From the NCBI GenBank assembly GCA_902385025.1, contig CABMDX010000147.1:1-12102 (forward strand): a DNA stretch of 12,102 nt, in the 5' to 3' direction. The notes beneath the pieces were generated by a model. It did not search any database. It was not told the DNA's origin and worked only from the letters and a program-made list of their open reading frames with translations. Source of the stretch: an uncultured archaeon. GTDB lineage: Archaea; Halobacteriota; Methanosarcinia; Methanotrichales; Methanotrichaceae. The position numbers and the translations under genes are program-made. Shown here piece after piece: positions 1 through 8,356 of the stretch. The stretch's first letter is position 1. Each line of letters opens with the position of its first letter.

Positions 1-531
1 AGCATGCTCCGTGCCTTCTTCAGAGATGAAGTCAGGTACAAGAAGGAGTACTGGCAGATGTACTGGGAAATCAGGCCCGGCACATACCTCGCAGGTGATA
101 AAGCCACCAAGGACAAGGATGGATACTTCACCATCCAGGGCAGGATCGACGATGTGCTGAAGGTAGCAGGTCACAGAATTTCCAACGCTGAGGTCGAGTC
201 TGCGCTGGTTTCTCATCCCAAGGTTGCCGAGGCAGCCGTCATCGGCAAGCCCGATGAGGTCAAGGGCGAGGTCATTGTAGCATTCGTCATCCTCAGAACA
301 GGAAACGAGGAGAGCGAGGACCTGAAGAAGGAGCTGGCCAAACACGTCCGCTCTGTGCTCGGTCCAGTCGCCTACCCGGAGGTCGTCTACTTCGTCAAGG
401 ATGTCCCCAAGACCCGGTCCGGCAAGATCATGCGCCGTGTCATCAAGGCCAAGGCTCTTGGAAACCCCACGGGCGATATCTCCGCACTCGCCAATCCAGA
501 GTCCGTTGACGCCATCCCGCTCATCAAGTAA
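1..531 (+). CDS. acs: Acetyl-CoA synthetase (AMP-forming), C-terminal part, 5' end outside window
   Basis: Acs activates acetate in the cytoplasm: acetate + ATP + CoA gives acetyl-CoA + AMP + PPi. It is the entry step of acetate-fed methanogenesis in Methanothrix. The frame is open from base 1, so the ATG at 4 is internal; it aligns with an internal Met of the next gene (2379). The visible 176 codons cover the end of the large domain and the mobile C-terminal domain. They include the hinge [15 protein letters not shown] and [11 protein letters not shown], whose SGK lysine (codon 424-426) matches the adenylation-step lysine (Lys609 of Salmonella Acs). About four residues in five match the downstream copy. 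No Ile codon in this stretch is ATA, which fits a strongly codon-biased gene. A T7 tract follows the stop. The N-terminal ATP-binding motifs cannot be assessed. Confidence 0.95.
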   Translation, partial: SMLRAFFRDEVRYKKEYWQMYWEIRPGTYLAGDKATKDKDGYFTIQGRIDDVLKVAGHRISNAEVESALVSHPKVAEAAVIGKPDEVKGEVIVAFVILRTGNEESEDLKKELAKHVRSVLGPVAYPEVVYFVKDVPKTRSGKIMRRVIKAKALGNPTGDISALANPESVDAIPLIK

Positions 532-545
532 GCGGGAACTATCCC

Positions 546-552
546 TTTTTTT
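546..552 (+). terminator. Oligo-T terminator after first acs
   Basis: A run of seven T begins 14 bases after the TAA stop of the first acs gene, after a GC-rich patch. Oligo-T tracts are the usual intrinsic termination signal in archaea. I see no strong hairpin before it. It suggests that the first and second acs genes are transcribed separately. Confidence 0.5.
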
Positions 553-728
553 AGCGCGATATTATCCGGATTTACCAGAGCGGATCTCTTCTTTGGGCCT
601 TTCTTTCTGGCGTTTATCAGCACTTTTCACTATATTTCACTAAAATTAATGAATGAACTGTCTCAACCTAAACAAAGTTATAATCAATTCTAAAGAAAGA
701 TGGTTGTTAGTGAAAAATCATTATTATG

Positions 729-774
729 AACGATCATTATGATTTCTATCACGACAACTTTATAAATGATCAGG
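729..774 (+). promoter_or_regulatory. Probable promoter of second acs
   Basis: The segment contains CGACAACTTTATAAAT, a good archaeal TATA box (759-766) with a CGACAA block directly upstream. The same arrangement, CGACAAATTTATAT, is found upstream of the third acs (3118-3131), and both are followed by TCAGG. A second shared element, AACGATCATTATGATTT (729-745), resembles 3062-3082. The heptamers GATCATT (732-738) and AATGATC (765-771) form an inverted repeat whose right arm overlaps the end of the TATA box, so a regulator bound there could affect initiation. The promoter call is inferred from sequence only. Confidence 0.55.
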
Positions 775-910
775 TAGGTTTTGGACCGATGTTTCCCGAA
801 CCTTCCGCGCTTTGTCGGATGATGGTCAGAACATTGGCGAAAGACAGGGATGAGAATGATTCTTCACAAATAGGTCTGGCCATCTCGGGAAGGGAAGCAC
901 TTGATCTTAA

Positions 911-916
911 GGAGGT
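911..916 (+). promoter_or_regulatory. Shine-Dalgarno site deciding the start of second acs
   Basis: A perfect GGAGGT sits immediately against an ATG (917) but six bases before an in-frame TTG (923). The spacing favours the TTG. Translation from there gives MADTAKTS, which resembles the MADEKSDK start of the third acs. Confidence 0.7.
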
Positions 917-922
917 ATGAAA

Positions 923-2908
923 TTGGCTGACACAGCAAAAACGTCTGCTCTGCAGGAAGAAACCAGGATTTTCAACACCCCGCAGTGGATAGTTGAGCAC
1001 TCCAATGCATTTCAGTGGATGAAGAAGAAGGGCTTCAAGACTGAGATGGAAATGCGCAAGTGGTGCTCAGATAATTACATTGACTTCTGGGATGAGATGG
1101 CTCAGACCTATGCTGATTGGTACAAGCCCTACACCCAGGTTCTTGACGAATCCGGCAAGCCCTACTTCAAGTGGTTTACCGGCGGCAAGATCAACGTGGC
1201 CTACAATGCCGTAGACAGGCATGCCAAGTCCGCAAACCGCAACAAGGTAGCCTACTACTTCATCGGCGAGCCGGTGGGCGACAACAGGACCATCACCTAC
1301 TACGAGCTCTACAGAGAGGTCAACAAGATGGCCAATGCTCTCAAGAGCGTTGGTGTAGAGAAGGGAGACAGAGTTGTCGCATACCTCCCAATGATCCCTG
1401 AGCTGCCCATCACCATGCTTGCCTGCGCCAAGATCGGAGCCATTCACACCATCGTGTTCTCCGGATTCTCCTCCGGCGGCCTGAACAGCCGTGTGAACGA
1501 TGCCGAGGCCAAGGTTGTCGTCACTGCTGACGGCTTCTACAGGCGCGGAAAGCCACTGCCACTCAAGCCCAATGTGGATGAGGCCTTGAAGACTGCCCCC
1601 TCCGTCAAGAAGGTAGTAGTTGTCAAGAGAACCGGCGTATCCGTTCCCATGACCGAGGGACGCGATGTCTACTATAATGATTTCGTAGCCGGCCAGTCCG
1701 CCCAGTGCGAGACCGCCCAGCTCGACCCAGAGGACAGGCTGTTCATTTTGTACACCTCCGGAACCACCGGCAAGCCCAAGGGTATTGAGCATGCCCATGG
1801 TGGATATGCCGTCTGTCCAGCCCAGACAACCTCCTGGGTGCTGGATGTCCACGATGATGATGTCTTCTGGTGCACAGCAGACTGCGGATGGATCACCGGA
1901 CACAGCTACGTGGTCTACGGCCCACTGTGCCTTGGTGCCTCCAGCATTCTGTATGAGGGCTCTCCAGACTTCCCCGATCTGGGACGCTGGTGGTCCATCA
2001 TTGAGCAATACGGCGTCTCCGTATTCTACACCGCACCCACCGCCATCAGGATGTTCATGAAGACCGGTGAGGCCTTCGTGAAGAAGTACGACCTGTCCAC
2101 CGTCAGAATTCTGGCATCTGTGGGCGAGCCACTGAACCCTGAAGCCTACATGTGGTTCAGGAAGAACATCGGCGCCGACCAGGCACCCATCATCGATACC
2201 TGGTGGCAGACTGAGACCGGATGCCACGTCATCGCCCCACTGGCCATGACACCCGAGAAGCCCGGATCAGTTACCTTCCCATTGCCGGGAATGAACACTG
2301 ATATCTACGATGAGGATGCCAATTCCGTGCCACTCGGCTACGGCGGCAACATCGTCCAAAAGGCTCCCTGGCCGTCCATGCTCCGTGCCTTCTTCAGAGA
2401 TGAAGTCAGGTACAAGAAGGAGTACTGGGACATGTACTGGCAGATCAAGCCCGGCACCTACCTCGCAGGCGACAAGGCCACCCGCGACAAGGATGGCTAC
2501 TGGTGGATCCAGGACAGAATCGATGATGTGCTGAAGGTAGCAGGACACAGAATCTCCAACGCTGAGGTCGAGTCCGCCGCAGTATCTCACCCCAAGGTCG
2601 CAGAGGCAGCCGTAGTCGGCCAGCCCGATGAGGTCAAGGGCGAGAAGATCGTGGCCTTCGTCATTCTCAAGGATGGCGTTGCCGAGGCAGAGGAACTCAA
2701 GAAGGAGATCTCCACCCACGTCCGCAAGGTACTGGGCCCAGTCGCTTACCCTGACAAGGTCTACTTCGTCAAGGATGTCCCCAAGACCCGGTCCGGCAAG
2801 ATCATGCGCCGTGTCATCAAGGCCAAGGCCCTTGGAAAGGAGACCGGAGACCTGTCTGCTCTGGCCAACCCAGAGTCTGTAGAGAATATCCCACGCATTG
2901 ACCTGTAA
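923..2908 (+). CDS. acs: Acetyl-CoA synthetase (AMP-forming), complete, canonical motifs
   Basis: This full-length Acs has 661 residues from the TTG start (663 if ATG at 917 is used), a normal length for the family. It makes acetyl-CoA from acetate, ATP and CoA and feeds the acetyl-CoA decarbonylase route to methane. Numbered from the TTG: phosphate loop [11 protein letters not shown] (about 277-287), GWITGHSY, adenine-binding GEP (401-403), DTWWQTETG (425-433) with the second Trp in the acetate-pocket position (Trp414 of Salmonella Acs), hinge [15 protein letters not shown] and catalytic-loop Lys626 in [11 protein letters not shown]. The only oddity is Asp where the hinge motif usually has Gly (GR to DR). 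Only one Ile codon is ATA, so codon bias is strong and high expression is likely. It has its own TATA element and a downstream oligo-T tract. It is probably a main working acetate-activating enzyme. Confidence 0.96.
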   Translation: MADTAKTSALQEETRIFNTPQWIVEHSNAFQWMKKKGFKTEMEMRKWCSDNYIDFWDEMAQTYADWYKPYTQVLDESGKPYFKWFTGGKINVAYNAVDRHAKSANRNKVAYYFIGEPVGDNRTITYYELYREVNKMANALKSVGVEKGDRVVAYLPMIPELPITMLACAKIGAIHTIVFSGFSSGGLNSRVNDAEAKVVVTADGFYRRGKPLPLKPNVDEALKTAPSVKKVVVVKRTGVSVPMTEGRDVYYNDFVAGQSAQCETAQLDPEDRLFILYTSGTTGKPKGIEHAHGGYAVCPAQTTSWVLDVHDDDVFWCTADCGWITGHSYVVYGPLCLGASSILYEGSPDFPDLGRWWSIIEQYGVSVFYTAPTAIRMFMKTGEAFVKKYDLSTVRILASVGEPLNPEAYMWFRKNIGADQAPIIDTWWQTETGCHVIAPLAMTPEKPGSVTFPLPGMNTDIYDEDANSVPLGYGGNIVQKAPWPSMLRAFFRDEVRYKKEYWDMYWQIKPGTYLAGDKATRDKDGYWWIQDRIDDVLKVAGHRISNAEVESAAVSHPKVAEAAVVGQPDEVKGEKIVAFVILKDGVAEAEELKKEISTHVRKVLGPVAYPDKVYFVKDVPKTRSGKIMRRVIKAKALGKETGDLSALANPESVENIPRIDL

Positions 2909-2926
2909 GTGGGATATCACCCTCCC

Positions 2927-2952
2927 TTTTTTGATTGTATTTCTCGCTTTTT
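2927..2952 (+). terminator. Oligo-T terminator after second acs
   Basis: A T6 run (2927-2932) shortly after the TAA stop is followed by a T-rich stretch with a second T5 run (2948-2952). Archaeal polymerase commonly terminates at such tracts. It separates the second acs from the third. Confidence 0.5.
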
Positions 2953-3061
2953 CCAATCGCTCTTCCTAAACTCAGTATAATTATCACCATTAACGCTATA
3001 ATTTGGCTTTTTCTGATAAAAAAGATTATAGAATGGAAAATTATGGTATAAATCTAGCTTA

Positions 3062-3135
3062 AACGACCATTAAGGATGATTTAGTTTAAAAGCATAAATG
3101 TCATCATAATTAGAGCGCGACAAATTTATATCAGG
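3062..3135 (+). promoter_or_regulatory. Probable promoter of third acs
   Basis: CGACAAATTTATATCAGG (3118-3135) carries the TATA element. It matches the block before the second acs in CGACAA, TTTATA and TCAGG. AACGACCATTA followed by GATGATTT (3062-3082) resembles the element at 729-745, but it sits about 33 bp further from the TATA box than in the other promoter. Shared control of both genes is an inference. Confidence 0.5.
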
Positions 3136-3260
3136 AGAATGAAGCCTGATTTAGATGTCAAAAAGGCATTTGAATGTCTGATGAAATTAGTTATGAAAAA
3201 ATAAGAACAAAATAAGATACAAATGCCAAATAAATTGTAAAGAATGTAAGGCGATTTAAA

Positions 3261-5231
3261 ATGGCTGATGAAAAATCGGATAAGTCTGTTCCGGCCCTTG
3301 ATCAGGGTCTGTATTATCCACCCCGAGATCTCGTCTTGAACTCCAATGTCTGGAAATGGATGAAGGCGAAGGGACTGAAGTCAGAGAGTGAATTGCGACA
3401 ATGGTGCTCCAGGAATTACGTCCAGTTCTGGGACGAGATGGCTACGAGCTATGCTGATTGGTTTGAGCCGTACAAGCAGACCTTGCAATGGAAGGCGCCC
3501 TTTGCCAAGTGGTTCATGGGCGGCAAGATTAATGTGGCTTATAATGCCGTGGATAGGCATGCGCACACCTGGCGACGCAATAAGCTGGCCTACATTTTCG
3601 TGGGAGAGCCCGTGGGCGATGTACGGAAGATCACTTATTACGAGCTATATCGGGAAGTCAATAGATTCGCCAATGCCCTGAAGAGCGCGGGCATAAAGAG
3701 AGGCGATCGTGTGGGCATCTATCTGCCCATGATTCCCGAGCTCCCAATAGCCATGCTCGCCTGCGCCAAGATCGGAGCCATTCATGTAGTAGTATTCTCA
3801 GGATTTTCCGCCGTGGCCGTTCGTGACAGGCTAGAGGATTGCCAGCCCAAGATACTGGTTACCTGCGACGGCTCCTATCGCCGTGGCAAGCCCCTTGCCA
3901 CCAAGCCTCAGGCCGATGAGGCCATTTCCGGCCTAAATTGCATTGAGAAGGTAGTAGTAGTAAAGAGGAACGGCATGGAGACTGCCATGACTGCAGGTCG
4001 GGATGTCTGGTACGACGAGTTTGTGTCAGGCAAGTCCGGTTCCTGCGAGACCCTTCCAATGGACTCTGCCGATCCGCTCTTCATCCTCTACACCGCTGGA
4101 GCCGCGGGCAAGCCGCGCGGCATAGTGCACACTCATGGAGGCATAAGCGTCGGCCCAGCCTTCACCACATCCTGGGTCTTTGATATTAAGGATACAGATG
4201 TCTACTGGTCTACCGCAGATATCGGATGGATCACCGGACACAGCTACATAGCCTACGGCCCGCTGTGCCTTGGCGCAACAAGCATCATGTACGAGGGCTC
4301 TCCCGATTATCCGGATTTCGGACGCTGGTTCCAGATCATTGAGGACTACGGGGTTTCTGTGATCTACACAGCTCCGACAGCCATAAGGATGTTCATGAAC
4401 GAGGGCCCATCTTGGCCCCAGAAGTATGACCTTGGGACTGTCCGGCTCATGGGCTCAGTGGGCGAAGCCATGAACCCTGATGCCTTCGTATGGTGGAGGC
4501 AGCATGTTGGCGGCGGATTTGCGCCCATCATGGATACCTGGTTCCAGAGCGAGACCGGCTCCCAGGTCATTGCACCTCTGCCAATCACTCCTCTCAAGCC
4601 TGGCTCGCCATCCTTCCCGCTGCCAGGATATAATGCTGAGGTCGTAGACGACAACGGCCTGCCCGTCCAGGCAGAGCAGGTGGGAAATATCCTCCTGACA
4701 AGCCCCTGGCCATCCATGCTCAGGGAGATCTACAAGGATCCAGCCAAGTATAATGAGACCTACTGGGCCGCTTTTCCTGGCAAATATCTCTCAGGGGATA
4801 AGGCCAGAGTTGACAAGGACGGCTATATCTGGGCGCTGGGACGCGGAGACGATGTCCTCAAGGTGGCAGGCCATAGAATCTCCAATGCCGAGGTTGAGGC
4901 ATCTGCAGAAAAGCATCCCCTGGTCGCTGCTGCGGCAGTTGTTGGCAAGCCGGATAAGGTAAAGGGCGAAAGCATTGTAGTATTCGCTGTGCTAAAGCCT
5001 GATGCCACGGGAGATGCCGCATTGCAGAAGGATATTAAAAATTTCGTGCGCAAGACTCTTGGCCCCATCGCCATACCCTCGGATGTCATATTCATCTCCG
5101 AGATTCCCAAGAACAAGGCTGGAAAGCCTGCGCGCCCCCTGATAAAGGCCAAAGCCCTCGGCCAGCCGCTGGGAGATACATCGGCGGTTACAAATCCCAA
5201 GGCGCTTGATCAGATCCCGCTCGTGGTCTAG
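3261..5231 (+). CDS. Divergent acetyl-CoA synthetase paralogue with altered catalytic motifs
   Basis: This 656-residue protein is of the Acs family and aligns with the preceding copy over its full length. Fold landmarks remain: [42 protein letters not shown]. Many near-invariant positions differ. The phosphate loop reads [11 protein letters not shown] (277-287; canonical [11 protein letters not shown]), losing three hydroxyl residues. GEP is GEA (401-403). DTWWQTETG is DTWFQSETG (425-433), changing the acetate-pocket Trp to Phe428. The hinge GRIDD is GRGDD (527-531). The catalytic lysine is kept (Lys622), but SGKIMRR has become AGKPARP. About ten Ile codons are ATA, against one in copy 2. The frame is intact, so it is under selection or only recently relaxed. 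It could be an acyl-CoA synthetase with another substrate, a slow enzyme, or a regulatory pseudoenzyme. It is probably transcribed on its own. Confidence 0.93.
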   Translation: MADEKSDKSVPALDQGLYYPPRDLVLNSNVWKWMKAKGLKSESELRQWCSRNYVQFWDEMATSYADWFEPYKQTLQWKAPFAKWFMGGKINVAYNAVDRHAHTWRRNKLAYIFVGEPVGDVRKITYYELYREVNRFANALKSAGIKRGDRVGIYLPMIPELPIAMLACAKIGAIHVVVFSGFSAVAVRDRLEDCQPKILVTCDGSYRRGKPLATKPQADEAISGLNCIEKVVVVKRNGMETAMTAGRDVWYDEFVSGKSGSCETLPMDSADPLFILYTAGAAGKPRGIVHTHGGISVGPAFTTSWVFDIKDTDVYWSTADIGWITGHSYIAYGPLCLGATSIMYEGSPDYPDFGRWFQIIEDYGVSVIYTAPTAIRMFMNEGPSWPQKYDLGTVRLMGSVGEAMNPDAFVWWRQHVGGGFAPIMDTWFQSETGSQVIAPLPITPLKPGSPSFPLPGYNAEVVDDNGLPVQAEQVGNILLTSPWPSMLREIYKDPAKYNETYWAAFPGKYLSGDKARVDKDGYIWALGRGDDVLKVAGHRISNAEVEASAEKHPLVAAAAVVGKPDKVKGESIVVFAVLKPDATGDAALQKDIKNFVRKTLGPIAIPSDVIFISEIPKNKAGKPARPLIKAKALGQPLGDTSAVTNPKALDQIPLVV

Positions 5232-5563
5232 AAGTTGGGCGATATCTTTTTCTTTTTTTGGTTGTATCCTCTGCATGCAGTCAGATGGAGACACATTCCG
5301 CCATATTTATTTATAATATATTTATCTTACAATAGTGATCTGTTACCTTCTCTGAAAAATGATCCTGCAATCTCGGTTCAAAAGGTGGATTGGTGGATAT
5401 TTTCTCGCTTTTGGATGGAATGCCGAAGGGAAATGAAAAATACTAAGAGATCAGAACCAATCTAAAAAAAATGGGAAAATCCAAGGATCCAATCAACCAG
5501 GTCTATAAGTGACAGTGGCGTGGAGACTCAAACTGCAGATCAGCGGTGCGGTGACATTCTAAG
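5232..5563 (+). other. Intergenic region before the histidine kinase gene
   Basis: This 332-bp gap contains the terminator of the third acs, an AT-only stretch near 5304-5325 with several overlapping TATA-like sequences, and a second TATA-like CTATAAG at 5503-5509. The latter is about 55-60 bp before the kinase ATG and would give a short leader of about 35 nt; either could be the promoter. No strong Shine-Dalgarno sequence precedes the ATG at 5564. I see no convincing small gene or RNA here. Confidence 0.4.
5247..5259 (+). terminator. Oligo-T terminator after third acs
   Basis: A T5-C-T7 tract begins about 16 bases after the TAG stop at 5231. It is the longest T tract of the three acs terminators. 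A short frame read through here is rich in Phe only because of this tract. Confidence 0.55.
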
Positions 5564-8329
5564 ATGACGAATGAACCTGAAGGCCAATCTGGGCCCTCGA
5601 ATTCTTCGGATCATGCCATAGGTACAATCGCAAAGAAGAGCACATGGCCGATCTACTATTCCAAAGCGCGCATAGTAGCTGTAGCCATTCTCGTATTATA
5701 TCTGAGCATTTGGTATCTTCTAAAAGATGATCCCTGGAACAATCTCGTTTTTTCCGATCTCGCCTCCTTTGCAGTCGATTGCCTGGCAGCAATCTGTCTC
5801 TTTTTTGCTGCCTATGTATCGAAGAGATTGGATCGAAAATTTTACCTTGGCTGGATACTACTGTTCTTCTCCCAGCTCTCATACTCCGTAGGTGACGGCA
5901 TCTGGACTTATCTTGAAGTCGTCCTTCATCAGAGCCCTTCACCCTCGATTGGTGATGTTTTCTTCCTCATGGCCTATCCATTCTTCCTGGCCGGAGCTAT
6001 GGCGTTGCCTTCTGCGCATTTCAGCCCACGCGAGAGGATCAAGCTTCTGCTGGATACCAGCATCGTATTGATTGCATCCATCATAATCTATTGGTCCCTT
6101 ATAATCGGCCCCACCATCGAGGAGAACTCAGGTGCCGATGTATTCACCATGTTCCTGGCAGTAGCCTATCCAGTTATGGACCTTGTGCTCCTATTCGCCC
6201 TGATTGAGCTGGTCTTCAGAAGGCAGGGAATCTCTGGCTTCAAGCCCTTTTTCTTTCTGGGCGGCTTTTGTGCAGCGAGCATCATTACGGATGCGATCTA
6301 CATGCGCGGATCCCTGGCGAACACTTATGTGTCAGGAGATTTGCTGGACTCCGGGTGGATCATAGCTTCTTTGATGATAGGCCTTGCGGGAGTATCTCAT
6401 ATCGATATTATAACATCCGGCAAGTATGAGAATTATTCAGAATATGAACCTCGTTATGGCCAGTTGACATGGCCACTTTATCTTCCTTATCTGAGTGTAG
6501 GAGGAGCATTTGCGTTGCTGGTTTGGAGCCACAATAATCCTCTTCCCCTCTCATTTTATCCGCTCGCATTGGCTGTAGCCAGTATCATTTGCCTTGTAAT
6601 CACCCGTCAGATCCTGGTCATGCAAGAAAATGCCATTCTCTATAAAGAAGCAAAGGATGAGATTTCCGAGCGAAAAGTTGCTCAAAACGAGATTTCAAGG
6701 CTCAATGAAGAGCTTGAGGAGAGAGTTTTGGCGCGCACTTTCCAGCTTGAGGCCGCAAATATGGATCTGCAAAAGGCCAAGGAGCAGGCGGAATCCGCTA
6801 CCAGAGCCAAGTCCGAGTTTCTAGCGAATATGAGCCATGAGATACGCACACCCATGAATGCGGTCATAGGCATGACAGAACTGTTGAACCAAACAGATTT
6901 GAAGCCTGAGCAGCTTGATTATTTGGAGACAATTAAAAGCAGCGGAAATTCATTGCTGGCTATAATTAACGATATTCTTGACATATCCAAGATCGAGGGT
7001 GGAAAACTTGAGCTATCAAGCGAGCCTTTCGACCTCAGAGGCTGCATTGAGGGTTCGCTGGATCTGGTGGCGGCAAAAGCTGCGGAGAAGGAGCTGGAAC
7101 TGGCATACATCATGGATGAAAATACCCCGAATAACCTGGTGGGCGACATAACCCGGCTACGGCAGATCCTCGTAAATCTCCTGGGCAATGCAGTAAAGTT
7201 CACCGAAAAGGGAGAAGTGGTTCTTTATGTGAGTTCATCCTTTAGGGATAGTAGTAATATTGAGTTTCATTTTATCATTCGAGATACGGGAATAGGCATA
7301 ACAGAGGAGAGCCGACGCCAGCTATTTCAGCCGTTCGCTCAGGTCGACTCCTCCATAACTCGGAACTACGGAGGGACGGGCCTCGGGCTTGTCATAAGCA
7401 AGCGCCTTGTGGAAAAGATGCATGGCAGAATCTGGGTAGAAAGTGAGCCTGGCAAAGGCAGCACATTTCACTTCACCATCATTGCAAAGGAGGCTTTGGA
7501 TCATGGAGCCCTTGCGGATAAATTATCGCTTCTTTCTGGCAAGAGCATTCTCATTGCAGAAAAAAATGATGCGGTCAGAAGCATGCTAAAAGGGGCCGTT
7601 TTATCCTGGGGCATGAATGTATCGGATTATGCCAATGCAAAGTCATCGCTGATGGCACTGGAGAGTGCAGAATACGATTTTGTGGTCCTGGATGCAGTCC
7701 AGTCCGATATGGAGGTGGCATCCATGATCGAGATGATCAAATCCGGCAGGAATAGCAAAAAATCTTTGATAATACTGAGTCACATCGGACATGAATCCCC
7801 GAGAGACTCATCGATTTCTGGAAGGCTCACAAAGCCCGTCAAGCCCCTCCAGCTTCATAATATGCTAATTCGTCTTCTCCAGCCGCAGACCAGTCCAAGA
7901 AGAGAGGCTTCAAAAATCCCTCTCAGTACTCTGCCAGTGGAAGCGTATTCAAATTTGCGAATTTTGCTGGCAGAAGACAATTCCGTGAATCAGAAGGTCG
8001 CCTTAAGCATGCTCAGGCATATGGGGTACAGAGCAGATGTCGCATCCAATGGCTTTGAGGTCCTGCGGGCTCTGGAGCGCCAGTCCTACGATGTGGTGCT
8101 AATGGATGTGCAGATGCCTGAGATGGATGGCCTGGAGGCCACGAGGCGCATAAAAGAGCAATTGCCTTTGGGCCGCCAGCCCTGCATAATTGCCATGACC
8201 GCCCATGCCCTGGAGGGAGATCGAGAGATATGCCTGAAGAGCGGCATGGACGAGTACATCAGCAAGCCGATCAGGATGGAAGAGCTGCAAAGGGCGCTGG
8301 AGAAATGTGCCGATGCCACGAAAAATTAG
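5564..8329 (+). CDS. Membrane hybrid histidine kinase with two receiver domains
   Basis: This 921-residue protein senses an unknown signal at the membrane and passes phosphate from His to Asp. Residues about 36-350 form around ten hydrophobic segments with short loops; I do not recognise a named sensor family and see no PAS or HAMP. A charged, probably coiled-coil stretch (about 355-420) leads to HisKA with [14 protein letters not shown], phosphoacceptor His425. The ATPase domain has the N box (Asn538, Asn542), G1 DTGIG (574-578) and G2 GGTGLGL (603-609). The first receiver (about 658-780) keeps Glu666, Asp710 and Lys757 but has EKND where an acidic pair is usual. The second (about 798-915) is canonical: Glu804/Asp805, Asp848 in [11 protein letters not shown], Lys901. 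There is no C-terminal HPt domain, so any onward relay needs a separate protein. It lies downstream of the acs cluster, but a functional link is not shown. It ends 27 bp from the convergent gene. Confidence 0.93.
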   Translation: MTNEPEGQSGPSNSSDHAIGTIAKKSTWPIYYSKARIVAVAILVLYLSIWYLLKDDPWNNLVFSDLASFAVDCLAAICLFFAAYVSKRLDRKFYLGWILLFFSQLSYSVGDGIWTYLEVVLHQSPSPSIGDVFFLMAYPFFLAGAMALPSAHFSPRERIKLLLDTSIVLIASIIIYWSLIIGPTIEENSGADVFTMFLAVAYPVMDLVLLFALIELVFRRQGISGFKPFFFLGGFCAASIITDAIYMRGSLANTYVSGDLLDSGWIIASLMIGLAGVSHIDIITSGKYENYSEYEPRYGQLTWPLYLPYLSVGGAFALLVWSHNNPLPLSFYPLALAVASIICLVITRQILVMQENAILYKEAKDEISERKVAQNEISRLNEELEERVLARTFQLEAANMDLQKAKEQAESATRAKSEFLANMSHEIRTPMNAVIGMTELLNQTDLKPEQLDYLETIKSSGNSLLAIINDILDISKIEGGKLELSSEPFDLRGCIEGSLDLVAAKAAEKELELAYIMDENTPNNLVGDITRLRQILVNLLGNAVKFTEKGEVVLYVSSSFRDSSNIEFHFIIRDTGIGITEESRRQLFQPFAQVDSSITRNYGGTGLGLVISKRLVEKMHGRIWVESEPGKGSTFHFTIIAKEALDHGALADKLSLLSGKSILIAEKNDAVRSMLKGAVLSWGMNVSDYANAKSSLMALESAEYDFVVLDAVQSDMEVASMIEMIKSGRNSKKSLIILSHIGHESPRDSSISGRLTKPVKPLQLHNMLIRLLQPQTSPRREASKIPLSTLPVEAYSNLRILLAEDNSVNQKVALSMLRHMGYRADVASNGFEVLRALERQSYDVVLMDVQMPEMDGLEATRRIKEQLPLGRQPCIIAMTAHALEGDREICLKSGMDEYISKPIRMEELQRALEKCADATKN

Positions 8330-8356
8330 AGCCAGGATAAGCTGTTGTGGCCTCTC

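Larger units (their letters stand above)
532..916 (+). other. Intergenic region and probable long 5' leader of second acs
   Basis: This 385-bp gap lies between acs copies 1 and 2. It starts with the oligo-T tract, becomes AT-rich from about 630 to 770 and contains a TATA element at 759-766. Initiation about 25 bp downstream would leave a leader of roughly 130 nt before the start codon. Within the leader, 793-799 (TTCCCGA) is complementary to 885-891 (TCGGGAA). An overlapping alternative, 801-806 (CCTTCC), can pair with 888-893 (GGAAGG). A 64-codon frame at 726-920 spans the TATA element and overlaps the acs start; it is not convincing as a gene. Confidence 0.45.
2909..3260 (+). other. AT-rich intergenic region upstream of third acs
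   Basis: This 352-bp gap has no frame I would call a gene. It holds the terminator of the second acs, a possible secondary TATA-like sequence (GTATAAATC near 3047-3055), the preferred TATA element at 3125-3131, and the 8-bp direct repeat TGATTTAG at 3077-3084 and 3147-3154 on either side of it. A start about 25 bp after the TATA element would give a leader of roughly 110 nt. The ribosome site before the ATG at 3261 is weak (TAAGGCG, 3248-3254). Confidence 0.5.

Noticed and set aside
4..531. Reading the first frame as a complete 175-residue protein starting at ATG 4
   Set aside because: The codon before it is in frame, the Met aligns with an internal Met of the complete acs at 2379, and there is no ribosome site; it is a window-edge truncation.
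726..920. 64-codon frame upstream of and overlapping the second acs start
   Set aside because: It spans the TATA element and inverted repeat, has no ribosome site, and its product has no recognisable feature; it is most likely promoter and leader sequence.
1067..2227. 386-codon antisense frame inside the second acs
   Set aside because: Strong codon bias in acs removes antisense stops. The product is low in recognisable features and the sense frame has every Acs motif.
2267..2956. 229-codon antisense frame over the end of the second acs
   Set aside because: It is a shadow of the biased acs coding frame and includes the terminator region; there is no ribosome site or domain.
3077..3154. Direct repeat TGATTTAG flanking the third acs TATA as a mobile-element footprint
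   Set aside because: Eight bases in AT-rich DNA can recur by chance; there are no terminal inverted repeats or transposase remains between the copies.
5235..5465. 76-codon frame after the third acs
   Set aside because: It begins at the terminator, its Phe run comes from the oligo-T tract, and it crosses AT-rich promoter-like sequence.
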